Source: Auanema rhodensis (Eukaryota; Nematoda; Chromadorea; Rhabditida; Rhabditidae). From it: DNA of 64,000 nucleotides. A model generated the notes under the pieces. The model ran no database searches, was not told the origin of the DNA, and saw only the letters and a list, made by a program, of their open reading frames with translations. The stretch spans positions 1 to 64,000 of the forward strand of contig CAXKVF010000081.1 in NCBI GenBank assembly GCA_964057225.1. The letters run 5' to 3'. The translations under genes and the position numbers were made by a program. Shown piece by piece: positions 24,993 through 38,200 of the stretch (position 1 is its first letter; every line of letters starts with the position of its first letter).

Positions 24993-27900
24993 ATTTGTTT
25001 TTAGACTAATATGGACATGGGGAATCTAATTTTGAAAACCGCATCTCTTTATCTTTCACGTGAAGCGAGTTACATACCAAGTGCACATCACGTGTACATT
25101 TAATTAGCATAAATTAAAGTTCACGTAAATTTCAAAGTCATGGTTACCATGAAGCAATATCAATAAAAATTTGTTTTTAGACTAATATGGACATGGGGAA
25201 TCTAATTTTGAAAACCGCATCTCTTTATCTTTCACGTGAAGCGAGTTACATACCAAGTGCACATCACGTGTACATTTAATTAGCATAAATTAAAGTTCAC
25301 GTAAATTTCAAAGTCATGGTTACCATGAAGCAATATCAATAAAAATTTGTTTTTAGAATAATATGGACATGGGGAATCTAATTTTGAAAACCGCATCTCT
25401 TTATCTTTCACGTGAAGCGAGTTACATACCAAGTGCACATCACGTGTACATTTAATTAGCATAAATCAAAGTTCACGTAAATTTCAAAGTCATGGTTACC
25501 ATGAACCAATATCAATAAAAATTTGTTTGTAGACTAATATGGACATGGGGAATCTAATTTTGAAAACCGCATCTCTTTATCTTTCACGTGAAGCGAGTTA
25601 CATACCAAGTGCACATCACGTGTACATTTAATTAGCATAAATTAAAGTTCACGTAAATTTCAAAGTCATGGTTACCATGCACCAATATCAATAAAAATTT
25701 GTTTTTAGACTAATATGGACATGGGGAATCTAATTTTGAAAACCGCATCTCTTTATCTTTCACGTGAAGCGAGTTACATACCTAGTGCACATCACGTGTT
25801 CATTTAATTAGCATAAATTAAAGTTCACGTAAATTTCAAAGTCATGGTTACCATGCACCAATATCAATAAAAATTTGTTTTTAGACTAATATGGACATGG
25901 GGAATCTAATTTTGAAAACCGCATCTCTTTATCTTTCACGTGAAGCGAGTTACATACCAAGTGCACATCACGTGTACATTTAATTAGCATAAATTAAAGT
26001 TCACGTAAATTTCAAAGTCATGGTTACCATGAACCAATATCAATAAAAATTTGTTTTTAGACTAATATGGACATGGGGAATCTAATTTTGAAAACCGCAT
26101 CTCTTTATCTTTCACGTGAAGCGAGTTACATACCAAGTGCACATCACGTGTACATTTAATTAGCATAAATTAAAGTTCACGTAAATTTCAAAGTCATGGT
26201 TACCATGCACCAATATCAATAAAAATTTGTTTTTAGACTAATATGGACATGGGGAATCTAATTTTGAAAACCGCATCTCTTTATCTTTCACGTGAAGCGA
26301 GTTACATACCAAGTGCACATCACGTGTACATTTAATTAGCATAAATCAAAGTTCACGTAAATTTCAAAGTCATGGTTACCATGAACCAATATCAATAAAA
26401 ATTTGTTTTTAGACTAATATGGACATGGGGAATCTAATTTTGAAAACCGCATCTCTTTATCTTTCACGTGAAGCGAGTTACATACCAAGTGCACATCACG
26501 TGTACATTTAATTAGCATAAATTAAAGTTCACGTAAATTTCAAAGTCATGGTTACCATGCACCAATATCAATAAAAATTTGTTTTTAGACTAATATGGAC
26601 ATGGGGAATCTAATTTTGAAAACCGCATCTCTTTATCTTTCACGTGAAGCGAGTTACATACCAAGTGCACATCACGTGTACATTTAATTAGCATAAATTA
26701 AAGTTCACGTAAATTTCAAAGTCATGGTTACCATGAACCAATATCAATAAAAATTTGTTTTTAGACTAATATGGACATGGGGAATCTAATTTTGAAAACC
26801 GCATCTCTTTATCTTTCACGTGAAGCGAGTTACATACCAAGTGCACATCACGTGTACATTTAATTAGCATAAATTAAAGTTCACGTAAATTTCAAAGTCA
26901 TGGTTACCATGCACCAATATCAATAAAAATTTGTTTTTAGACTAATATGGACATGGGGAATCTAATTTTGAAAACCGCATCTCTTTATCTTTCACGTGAA
27001 GCGAGTTACATACCAAGTGCACATCACGTGTACATTTAATTAGCATAAATTAAAGTTCACGTAAATTTCAAAGTCATGGTTACCATGAAGCAATATCAAT
27101 AAAAATTTGTTTTTAGACTAATATGGACATGGGGAATCTAATTTTGAAAACCGCATCTCTTTATCTTTCACGTGAAGCGAGTTACATACCAAGTGCACAT
27201 CACGTGTACATTTAATTAGCATAAATTAAAGTTCACGTAAATTTCAAAGTCATGGTTACCATGAAGCAATATCAATAAAAATTTGTTTTTAGACTAATAT
27301 GGACATGGGGAATCTAATTTTGAAAACCGCATCTCTTTATCTTTCACGTGAAGCGAGTTACATACCAAGTGCACATCACGTGTACATTTAATTAGCATAA
27401 ATTAAAGTTCACGTAAATTTCAAAGTCATGGTTACCATGAACCAATATCAAAAAAAATTTGTTTTTAGACCAATATGGACATGGGGAATCTAATTTTGAA
27501 AACCGCATCTCTTTATCTTTCACGTGAAGCGAGTTACATACCAAGTGCACATCACGTGTACATTTAATTAGCATAAATTAAAGTTCACGTAAATTTCAAA
27601 GTCATGGTTACCATGCACCAATATCAATAAAAATTTGTTTTTAGACTAATATGGACATGGGGAATCTAATTTTGAAAACCGCATCTCTTTATCTTTCACG
27701 TGAAGCGAGTTACATACCAAGTGCACATCACGTGTACATTTAATTAGCATAAATTAAAGTTCACGTAAATTTCAAAGTCATGGTTACCATGAACCAATAT
27801 CAATAAAAATTTGTTTTTAGACTAATATGGACATGGGGAATCTAATTTTGAAAACCGCATCTCTTTATCTTTCACGTGAAGCGAGTTACATACCAAGTGC

Positions 27901-28336
27901 ACATCACGTGTACATTTAATTAGCATAAATTAAAGTTCACGTAAATTTCAAAGTCATGGTTACCATGAACCAATATCAATAAAAATTTGTTTTTAGACTA
28001 ATATGGAGATGGGGAATCTAATTTTGAAAACCGCATCTCTTTATCTTTCACGTGAAGCGAGTTACATACCAAGTGCACATCACGTGTACATTTAATTAGC
28101 ATAAATTAAAGTTCACGTAAAATTCAAAGTCATGGTTACCATGCACCAATATCAATAAAAATTTGTTTTTAGACTAATATGGACATGGGGAATCTAATTT
28201 TGAAAACCGCATCTCTTTATCTTTCACGTGAAGCGAGTTACATACCAAGTGCACATCACGTGTACATTTAATTAGCATAAATTAAAGTTCACGTAAATTT
28301 CAAAGTCATGGTTACCATGCACCAATATCAATAAAA
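24993..28336 (+). repeat. Weakly ordered zone, left part
   Basis: Nineteen monomers in register with no strong HOR. C162G pairs at 24993/25169 and 26929/27105 hint at an 11-monomer relation. Units 25697 to 26753 alternate C160 and A160, a short dimeric (352-bp) pattern. Private changes include C-to-A at 25358 (AGAATA), T-to-G at 25529, T-to-A at 27452, T-to-C at 27471 (AGACCA) and C-to-G at 28008. T123C appears here (25345, 26225), and much later it becomes common in the right half. Confidence 0.65.
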
Positions 28337-28513
28337 ATTTGTTTTTGACTAATATAGACATGGGGAATCTAATTTTGGAAACCGCATCTCTTTATCTTTC
28401 ACGTGCAGCGAGTTACATACCAAGAGCACATCACGTGTACATTTAATTAGCATAAATTAAAGTTCACGTAAATTTCAAAGTCATATGGTTACCATGCACC
28501 AATATCAATAAAA
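28337..28513 (+). repeat. Most divergent monomer, 177 bp, probable internal domain boundary
   Basis: Six changes from the consensus in one unit: loss of the A at mp11 (TTTTTGACT), G-to-A giving ATATAGAC, A-to-G giving TTTTGGAAACC, A-to-C in the box 1 palindrome (CGTGCAGCG), T-to-A giving AAGAGCAC, and an inserted AT giving GTCATATGG, the only NdeI site I noticed. It ends the 28,336-bp run with perfect 176-bp register. Highly diverged monomers usually lie outside the zone of frequent exchange, so this may be an old array edge now buried between two expansions (inference). Confidence 0.8.
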
Positions 28514-30862
28514 ATTTGTTTTTAGACTAATATGGACATGGGGAATCTAATTTTGAAAACCGCATCTCTTTATCTTTCACGTGAAGCGAGTTACATACCA
28601 AGTGCACATCACGTGTACATTTAATTAGCATAAATTAAAGTTCACGTAAATTTCAAAGTCATGGTTACCATGAACCAATATCAATAAAAATTTGTTTTTA
28701 GACTAATATGGACATGGGGAATCTAATTTTGAAAACCGCATCTCTTTATCTTTCACGTGAAGCGAGTTACATACCAAGTGCACATCACGTGTACATTTAA
28801 TTAGCATAAATTAAAGTTCACGTAAATTTCAAAGTCATGGTTACCATGAACCAATATCAATAAAAATTTGTTTTTAGACTAATATGTACATGGGGAATCT
28901 AATTTTGAAAACCGCATCTCTTTATCTTTCACGTGAAGCGAGTTACATACCAAGTGCACATCACGTGTACATTTAATTAGCATAAATTAAAGTTCACGTA
29001 AATTTCAAAGTCATGGTTACCATGCACCAATATCAATAAAAATTCGTTTTTAGACTAATATGGACATGGGGAATCTAATTTTGAAAACCGCATCTCTTCA
29101 TCTTTCACGTGAAGCGAGTTACATACCAAGTGCACATCACGTGTACATTTAATTAGCATAAATTAAAGTTCACGTAAATTTCAAAGTCATGGTTACCATG
29201 CACCAATATCAATAAAAATTTGTTTTTAGACTAATATGGACATGGGGAATCTAATTTTGAAAACCGCATCTCTTTATCTTTCACGTGAAGCGAGTTACAT
29301 ACCAAGTGCACATCACGTGTACATTTAATTAGCATAAATTAAAGTTCACGTAAATTTCAAAGTCATGGTTACCATGAAGCAATATCAATAAAAATTTGTT
29401 TTTAGACTAATATGGACATGGGGAATCTAATTTTGAAAACCGCATCTCTTTATCTTTCACGTGAAGCGAGTTACATACCAAGTGCACATCACGTGTACAT
29501 TTAATTAGCATAAATTAAAGTTCACGTAAATTTCAAAGTCATGGTTACCATGCAGCAATATCAATAAAAATTTGTTTTTAGACTAATATGGACATGGGGA
29601 ATCTAATTTTGAAAACCGCATCTCTTTATCTTTCACGTGAAGCGAGTTACATACCAAGTGCACATCACGTGTACATTTAATTAGCATAAATTAAAGTTCA
29701 CGTAAATTTCAAAGTCATGGTTACCATGAACCAATATCAATAAAAATTTGTTTTTAGACTAATATGGACATGGGGAATCTAATTTTGAAAACCGCATCTC
29801 TTTATCTTTCACGTGAAGCGAGTTACATACCAAGTGCACATCACGTGTACATTTAATTAGCATAAATTAAAAATCACGTAAATTTCAAAGTCATGGTTAC
29901 CATGCACCAATATCAATAAAAATTTGTTTTTAGACTAATATGGACATGGGGAATCTAATTTTGAAAACCGCATCTCTTTATCTTTCACGTGAAGCGAGTT
30001 ACATACCAAGTGCACATCACGTGTACATTTAATTAGCATAAATTAAAGTTCACGTAAATTTCAAAGTCATGGTTACCATGAACCAATATCAATAAAAATT
30101 TGTTTTTAGACTAATATGGACATGGGGAATCTAATTTTGAAAACCGCATCTCTTTATCTTTCACGTGAAGCGAGTTACATACCAAGTGCACATCACGTGT
30201 ACATTTAATTAGCATAAATTAAAAATCACGTAAATTTCAAAGTCATGGTTACCATGCACCAATATCAATAAAAATTTGTTTTTAGACTAATATGGACATG
30301 GGGAATCTAATTTTGAAAACCGCATCTCTTTATCTTTCACGTGAAGCGAGTTACATACCAAGTGCACATCACGTGTACATTTAATTAGCATAAATTAAAG
30401 TTCACGTAAATTTCAAAGTCATGGTTACCATGCACCAATATCAATAAAAATTTGTTTTTAGACTAATATGGACATGGGGAATCTAATTTTGAGAACCGCA
30501 TCTCTTCATCTTTCACGTGAAGCGAGTTACATACCAAGTGCACATCAAGTGTACATTTAATTAGCATAAATTAAAGTTCACGTAAATTTCAAAGTCATGG
30601 TTACCATGAACCAATATCAATAAAAATTTGTTTTTAGACTAATATGGACATGGGGAATCTAATTTTGAAAACCGCATCTCTTTATCTTTCACGTGAAGCG
30701 AGTTACATACCAAGTGCACATCACGTGTACATTTAATTAGCATAAATTAAAGTTCACGTAAATTTCAAAGTCATGGTTACCATGCACCAATATCAATAAA
30801 AATTTGTTTTTAGACTAATATGGACATGGGGAATCTAATTTTGAGAACCGCATCTCTTCATC

Positions 30863-30879
30863 TTTCACGTGAAGCGGGT
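30863..30879 (+). other. Closest CENP-B-box-like match in the window (8 of 9)
   Basis: In unit 30802 the private A-to-G at 30877 turns GCGAG into GCGGG, so this 17-mer matches eight of nine constrained CENP-B box positions; only the first G is A. A single copy among 363 is most simply a random change. Confidence 0.3.
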
Positions 30880-31505
30880 TACATACCAAGTGCACATCAA
30901 GTGTACATTTAATTAGCATAAATTAAAGTTCACGTAAATTTCAAAGTCATGGTTACCATGAACCAATATCAATAAAAATTTGTTTTTAGACTAATATGGA
31001 CATGGGGAATCTAATTTTGAAAACCGCATCTCTTTATCTTTCACGTGAAGCGAGTTACATACCAAGTGCACATCACGTGTACATTTAATTAGCATAAATT
31101 AAAGTTCACGTAAATTTCAAAGTCATGGTTACCATGCACCAATATCAATAAAAATTTGTTTTTAGACTAATATGGACATGGGGAATCTAATTTTGAAAAC
31201 CGCATCTCTTTATCTTTCACGTGAAGCGAGTTACATACCAAGTGCACATGACGTGTACATTTAATTAGCATAAATTAAAGTTCACGTAAATTTCAAAGTC
31301 ATGGTTACCATGCACCAATATCAATAAAAATTTGTTTTTAGACTAATATGGACATGGGGAATCTAATTTTGAGAACCGCATCTCTTCATCTTTCACGTGA
31401 AGCGAGTTACATACCAAGTGCACATCAAGTGTACATTTAATTAGCATAAATTAAAGTTTACGTAAATTTCAAAGTCATGGTTACCATGCACCAATATCAA
31501 TAAAA

Positions 31506-31689
31506 ATTTGTTTTTAGACTAATATGGACATGGGGAATCTAATTTTGAAAACCGCATCTCTTTATCTTTCACGTGAAGCGAGTTACATACCAAGTGCACA
31601 TCACGTGTACATTTAATTAGCATAAATTAAAGTTCACGTAAATTTGTAAATTTCAAAGTCATGGTTACCATGCACCAATATCAATAAAA
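31506..31689 (+). repeat. 184-bp monomer with an 8-bp microduplication
   Basis: GTAAATTT occurs twice in tandem, at 31638-31645 and 31646-31653, lengthening this unit by 8 bp and shifting the register of everything to its right. It is the largest indel in the window. It lies next to box 3 and is a private, slippage-type event not copied into other units. Confidence 0.9.
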
Positions 31690-32393
31690 ATTTGTTTTTA
31701 GACTAATATGGACATGGGGAATCTAATTTTGAAAACCGCATCTCTTTATCTTTCACGTGAAGCGAGTTACATACCAAGTGCACATCACGTGTACATTTAA
31801 TTAGCATAAATTAAAGTTCACTTAAATTTCAAAGTCATGGTTACCATGAACCAATATCAATAAAAATTTGTTTTTAGACTAATATGGACATGGGGAATCT
31901 AATTTTGAAAACCGCATCTCTTTATCTTTCACGTGAAGCGAGTTACATACCAAGTGCACATCACGTGTACATTTAATTAGCATAAATTAAAGTTCACGTA
32001 AATTTCAAAGTCATGGTTACCATGCACCAATATCAATAAAAATTTGTTTTTAGACTAATATGGACATGGGGAATCTAATTTTGAAAACCGCATCTCTTTA
32101 TCTTTCACGTGAAGCGAGTTACATACCAAGTGCACCTCAAGTGTACATTTAATTAGCATAAATTAAAGTTCACGTAAATTTCAAAGTCATGGTTACCATG
32201 CACCAATATCAATAAGAATTTTTTTTTAGACTAATATGGACATGGGGAATCTAATTTTGAAAACCGCATCTCTTTATCTTTCACGTGAAGCGAGTTACAT
32301 ACCAAGTGCACATCACGTGTACATTTAATTAGCATAAATTAAAGTTCACGTAAATTTCAAAGTCATGGTTACCATGCACCAATATCAATAAAA

Positions 32394-35209
32394 ATTTGTT
32401 TTTAGACTAATATGGACATGAGGAATCTAATTTTGAAAACCGCATCTCTTTATCTTTCACGTGAAGCGAGTTACATACCAAGTGCACATCACGTGTACAT
32501 TTAATTAGCATAAATTAAAGTTCACGTAAATTTCAAAGTCGTGGTTACCATGCACCAATATCAATAAAAATTTGTTTTTAGACTAATATGGACATGGGAA
32601 ATCTAATTTTGAAAACCGCATCTCTTTATCTTTCACGTGAAGCGAGTTACATACCAAGTGCACATCACGTGTACATTTAATTAGCATAAATTAAAGTTCA
32701 CGTAAATTTCAAAGTCGTGGTTACCATGCACCAATATCAATAAAAATTCGTTTTTAGACTAATATGGACATGGGGAATCTAACTTTGAAAACCGCATCTC
32801 TTTATCTTTCACGTGAAGCGAGTTACATACCAAGTGCACATCACGTGTACATTTAATTAGCATAAATTAAAGTTCACGTAAATTTCAAAGTCATGGTTAC
32901 CATGCACCAATATCAATAAAAATTTGTTTTTAGACTAATATGGACATGGGGAATCTAACTTTGAAAACCGCATCTCTTTATCTTTCACGTGAAGCGAGTT
33001 ACATACCAAGTGCACATCACGTGTACATTTAATTAGCATAAATTAAAGTTCACGTAAATTTCAAAGTCATGGTTACCATGCACCAATATCAATAAAAATT
33101 TGTTTTTAGACTAATATGGACATGGGGAATCAAATTTTGAAAACCGCATCTCTTTATCTTTCACGTGAAGCGAGTTACATACCAAGTGCACATCACGTGT
33201 ACATTTAATTAGCATAAATTAAAGTTCACGTAAATTTCAAAGTCATGGTTACCATGCACCAATATCAATAAAAATTTGTTTTTAGACTAATATGGACATG
33301 GGCAATCTAATTTTGAGAACCGCATCTCTTTATCTTTCACGTGAAGCGAGTTACATACCAAGTGCACATCACGTGTACATTTAATTAGCATAAATTAAAG
33401 TTCACGTAAATTTCAAAGTCGTGGTTACCATGCACCAATATCAATAAAAATTCTTTTTTAGACTAATATGGACATGGGGAATCTAACTTTGAAAACCGCA
33501 TCTCTTTATCTTTCACGTGAAGCGAGTTACATACCAAGTGCACATCACGTGTACATTTAATTAGCATAAATTAAAGTTCACGTAAATTTCAAAGTCATGG
33601 TTACCATGCACCAATATCAATAAAAATTTGTTTTTAGACTAATATGGACATGGGGAATCTAACTTTGAAAACCGCATCTCTTTATCTTTCACGTGAAGCG
33701 AGTTACATACCAAGTGCACATCACGTGTACATTTAATTAGCATAAATTAAAGTTCACGTAAATTTCAAAGTCATGGTTACCATGCACCAATATCAATAAA
33801 AATTTGTTTTTAGACTAATATGGACATGGGGAATCAAATTTTGAAAACCGCATCTCTTTATCTTTCACGTGAAGCGAGTTACATACCAAGTGCACATCAC
33901 GTGTACATTTAATTAGCATAAATTAAAGTTCACGTAAATTTCAAAGTCATGGTTACCATGCACCAATATCAATAAAAATTTGTTTTTAGACTAATATGGA
34001 CATGAGGAATCTAATTTTGAAAACCGCATCTCTTTATCTTTCACGTGAAGCGAGTTACATACCAAGTGCACATCACGTGTACATTTAATTAGCATAAATT
34101 AAAGTTCACGTAAATTTCAAAGTCATGGTTACCATGCACCAATATCAATAAAAATTTGTTTTTAGACTAATATGGACATGAGGAATCTAATTTTGAAAAC
34201 CGCATCTCTTTATCTTTCACGTGAAGCGAGTTACATACCAAGTGCACATCACGTGTACATTTAATTAGCATAAATTAAAGTTCACGTAAATTTCAAAGTC
34301 GTGGTTACCATGCACCAATATCAATAAAAATTTGTTTTTAGACTAATATGGACATGGGAAATCTAATTTTGAAAACCGCATCTCTTTATCTTTCACGTGA
34401 AGCGAGTTACATACCAAGTGCACATCACGTGTACATTTAATTAGCATAAATTAAAGTTCACGTAAATTTCAAAGTCGTGGTTACCATGCACCAATATCAA
34501 TAAAAATTCGTTTTTAGACTAATATGGACATGGGGAATCTAACTTTGAAAACCGCATCTCTTTATCTTTCACGTGAAGCGAGTTACATACCAAGTGCACA
34601 TCACGTGTACATTTAATTAGCATAAATTAAAGTTCACGTAAATTTCAAAGTCATGGTTACCATGCACCAATATCAATAAAAATTTGTTTTTAGACTAATA
34701 TGGACATGGGGAATCTAACTTTGAAAACCGCATCTCTTTATCTTTCACGTGAAGCGAGTTACATACCAAGTGCACATCACGTGTACATTTAATTAGCATA
34801 AATTAAAGTTCACGTAAATTTCAAAGTCATGGTTACCATGCACCAATATCAATAAAAATTTGTTTTTAGACTAATATGGACATGGGGAATCAAATTTTGA
34901 AAACCGCATCTCTTTATCTTTCACGTGAAGCGAGTTACATACCAAGTGCACATCACGTGTACATTTAATTAGCATAAATTAAAGTTCACGTAAATTTCAA
35001 AGTCATGGTTACCATGCACCAATATCAATAAAAATTTGTTTTTAGACTAATATGGACATGAGGAATCTAATTTTGAAAACCGCATCTCTTTATCTTTCAC
35101 GTGAAGCGAGTTACATACCAAGTGCACATCACGTGTACATTTAATTAGCATAAATTAAAGTTCACGTAAATTTCAAAGTCATGGTTACCATGCACCAATA
35201 TCAATAAAA
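32394..35209 (+). repeat. Domain of G28A, A148G/T4C/T38C and T35A units with a 10-monomer offset repeat
   Basis: Sixteen monomers. Units 32394-33273 are repeated at 34154-35033 (offset 1,760 bp) in the order: G28A with A148G; G30A with A148G; T4C with T38C (ATTCG, AACTTT); T38C; T35A (ATCAAAT). The triplet T38C, T38C, T35A occurs three times, from 32746, 33450 and 34506. Unit 33450 has ATTCTTTTTT in place of ATTCGTTTTT. Unit 33274 carries G30C with A44G, as do 35210 and 43305. Confidence 0.75.
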
Positions 35210-38200
35210 ATTTGTTTTTAGACTAATATGGACATGGGCAATCTAATTTTGAGAACCGCATCTCTTTATCTTTCACGTGAAGCGAGTTACATACCAAGTG
35301 CACATCACGTGTACATTTAATTAGCATAAATTAAAGTTCACGTAAATTTCAAAGTCATGGTTACCATGCACCAATATCAATAAAAATTTGTTTTTAGACT
35401 AATATGGACATGGGGAATCTAATTTTGAAAACCGCATCTCTTTATCTTTCACGTGAAGCGAGTTACATACCAAGTGCACATCACGTGTACATTTAATTAG
35501 CATAAATTAAAGTTCACGTAAATTTCAAAGTCATGGTTACCATGCACCAATATCAATAACAATTTGTTTTTAGACTAATATGGACATGGGGAATCTAATT
35601 TTGAAAACCGCATCTCTTTATCTTTCACGTGAAGCGAGTTACATACCAAGTGCACATCAAGTGTACATTTAATTAGCATAAATTAAAGTTCACGTAAATT
35701 TCAAAGTCATGGTTACCATGCACCAATATCAATAAGAATTTTTTTTTAGACTAATATGGACATGGGGAATCTAATTTTGAAAACCGCATCTCTTTATCTT
35801 TCACGTGAAGCGAGTTACATACCAAGTGCACATCACGTGTACATTTAATTAGCATAAATTAAAGTTCACGTAAATTTCAAAGTCATGGTTATCATGCACC
35901 AATATCAATAAAAATTTGTTTTTAGACTAATATGGACATGAGGAATCTAATTTTGAAAACCGCATCTCTTTATCTTTCACGTGAAGCGAGTTACATACCA
36001 AGTGCACATCACGTGTACATTTAATTAGCATAAATTAAAGTTCACGTAAATTTCAAAGTCATGGTTACCATGCACCAATATCAATAAAAATTTGTTTTTA
36101 GACTAATATGGACATGAGGAATCTAATTTTGAAAACCGCATCTCTTTATCTTTCACGTGAAGCGAGTTACATACCAAGTGCACATCACGTGTACATTTAA
36201 TTAGCATAAATTAAAGTTCACGTAAATTTCAAAGTCGTGGTTACCATGCACCAATATCAATAAAAATTCGTTTTTAGACTAATATGGACATGGGGAATCT
36301 AATTTTGAAAACCGCATCTCTTTATCTTTCACGTGAAGCGAGTTACATACCAAGTGCACATCACGTGTACATTTAATTAGCATAAATTAAAGTTCACGTA
36401 AATTTCAAAGTCATGGTTACCATGCACCAATATCAATAAAAATTTGTTTTTAGACTAATATGGACATGGGGAATCTAATTTTGAAAACCGCATCTCTTTA
36501 TCTTTCACGTGAAGCGAGTTACATACCAAGTGCACATCACGTGTACATTTAATTAGCATAAATTAAAGTTCACGTAAATTTCAAAGTCGTGGTTACCATG
36601 CACCAATATCAATAAAAATTCGTTTTTAGACTAATATGGACATGGGAAATCTAACATTGAAAACCGCATCTCTTTATCTTTCACGTGAAGCGAGTTACAT
36701 ACCAAGTGCACATCACGTGTACATTTAATTAGCATAAATTAAAGTTCACGTAAATTTCAAAGTCATGGTTACCATGCACCAATATCAATAAAAATTTGTT
36801 TTTAGACTAATATGGACATGAGGAATCTAATTTTGAAAACCGCATCTCTTTATCTTTCACGTGAAGCGAGTTACATACCAAGTGCACATCACGTGTACAT
36901 TTAATTAGCATAAATTAAAGTTCACGTAAATTTCAAAGTCATGGTTACCATGCACCAATATCAATAAAAATTTGTTTTTAGACTAATATGGACATGGGGA
37001 ATCAAATTTTGAAAACCGCATCTCTTTATCTTTCACGTGAAGCGAGTTACATACCAAGTGCACATCACGTGTACATTTAATTAGCATAAATTAAAGTTCA
37101 CGTAAATTTCAAAGTCATGGTTACCATGAACCAATATCAATAAAAATTTGTTTTTTGACTAATATGGACATGGGGAATCTAATTTTGAAAACCGCATCTT
37201 TTTATCTTTCACGTGAAGCGAGTTACATACCAAGTGCACATCACGTGTACATTTAATTAGCATAAATTAAAGTTCACGTAAATTTCAAAGTCATGGTTAC
37301 CATGCACCAATATCAATAAAAATTTGTTTTCAGTCTAATATGGACATGAGGAATCTAATTTTGGAAACCGCATCTCTTTATCTTTCACGTGAAGCGAGTT
37401 ACATACCAAGTGCACATCACGTGTACATTTAATTAGCATAAATTAAAGTTCACGTAAATTTCAAAGTCATGGTTACCATGCACCAATATCAATAAAAATT
37501 TGTTTTTAGACTAATATGGACATGAGGAATCTAATTTTGAAAACCGCATCTCTTTATCTTTCATGTGAAGCGAGTTACATACCAAGTGCACATCACGTGT
37601 ACATTTAATTAGCATAAATTAAAGTTCACGTAAATTTCAAAGTCATGGTTACCATGCACCAATATCAATAAAAATATGTTTTTAGACTAATATGGACATG
37701 GGGAATCTAATTTTGAAAACCGCATCTCTTTATCTTTCACGTGAAGCGAGTTACATACCAAGTGCACATCACGTGTACATTTAATTAGCATAAATTAAAG
37801 TTCACGTAAATTTCAAAGTCGTGGTTACCATGCACCAATATCAATAAAATTCGTTTTTAGACTAATATGGACATGGGGAATCTAACTTTGAAAACCGCAT
37901 CTCTTTATCTTTCACGTGAAGCGAGTTACATACCAAGTGCACATCACGTGTACATTTAATTAGCATAAATTAAAGTTCACGTAAATTTCAAAGTCATGGT
38001 TACCATGCACCAATATCAATAAAAATTTGTTTTTAGACTAATATGGACATGAGGAATCTAATTTTAAAAACCGCATCTCTTTATCTTTCACGTGAAGCGA
38101 GTTACATACCAAGTGCACATCACGTGTACATTTAATTAGCATAAATTAAAGTTCACGTAAATTTCAAAGTCATGGTTACCATGCACCAATATCAATAAAA

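Larger units (their letters stand above)
28514..32393 (+). repeat. Weakly ordered zone, right part
   Basis: Twenty-two monomers. A44G with T58C and C99A (GAGAACC, CTTCATC, TCAAG) marks units 30450, 30802 and 31330. AAAAATCACG marks units 29746 and 30098, two units apart. Units 29218 and 29394 carry C162G, the latter with C160. Private changes include A-to-G at 30877, C-to-G at 31250, G-to-T at 31822 and A-to-C at 32136. Unit 32218 has AAGAATTTTTTTTT across its start, a marker shared with 35738 and 43833. T4C (ATTCG) first appears here, at 29042. Confidence 0.65.

Noticed and set aside
25280-25462. Minus-strand 60-codon open frame
   Set aside because: It is satellite sequence. A stop (TAG on the minus strand, CTA within AGACTAATATGG) is removed by the private C-to-A at 25358. 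Nothing indicates a gene.
27392-27574. Second minus-strand 60-codon open frame, near-identical to the first
   Set aside because: The same stop is removed by a different change (T-to-C at 27471). The similarity is that of the monomers themselves, not a protein under selection.
28337-28513. Array edge or unique-sequence junction
   Set aside because: The unit is divergent but still clearly a monomer, and the array continues in the same orientation on both sides, so only an internal boundary is supported.
11990-28887. G-to-T at mp22 shared by units 11969 and 28866 as evidence of long-range exchange
   Set aside because: A single shared substitution between distant units without other linked markers can be recurrent mutation.
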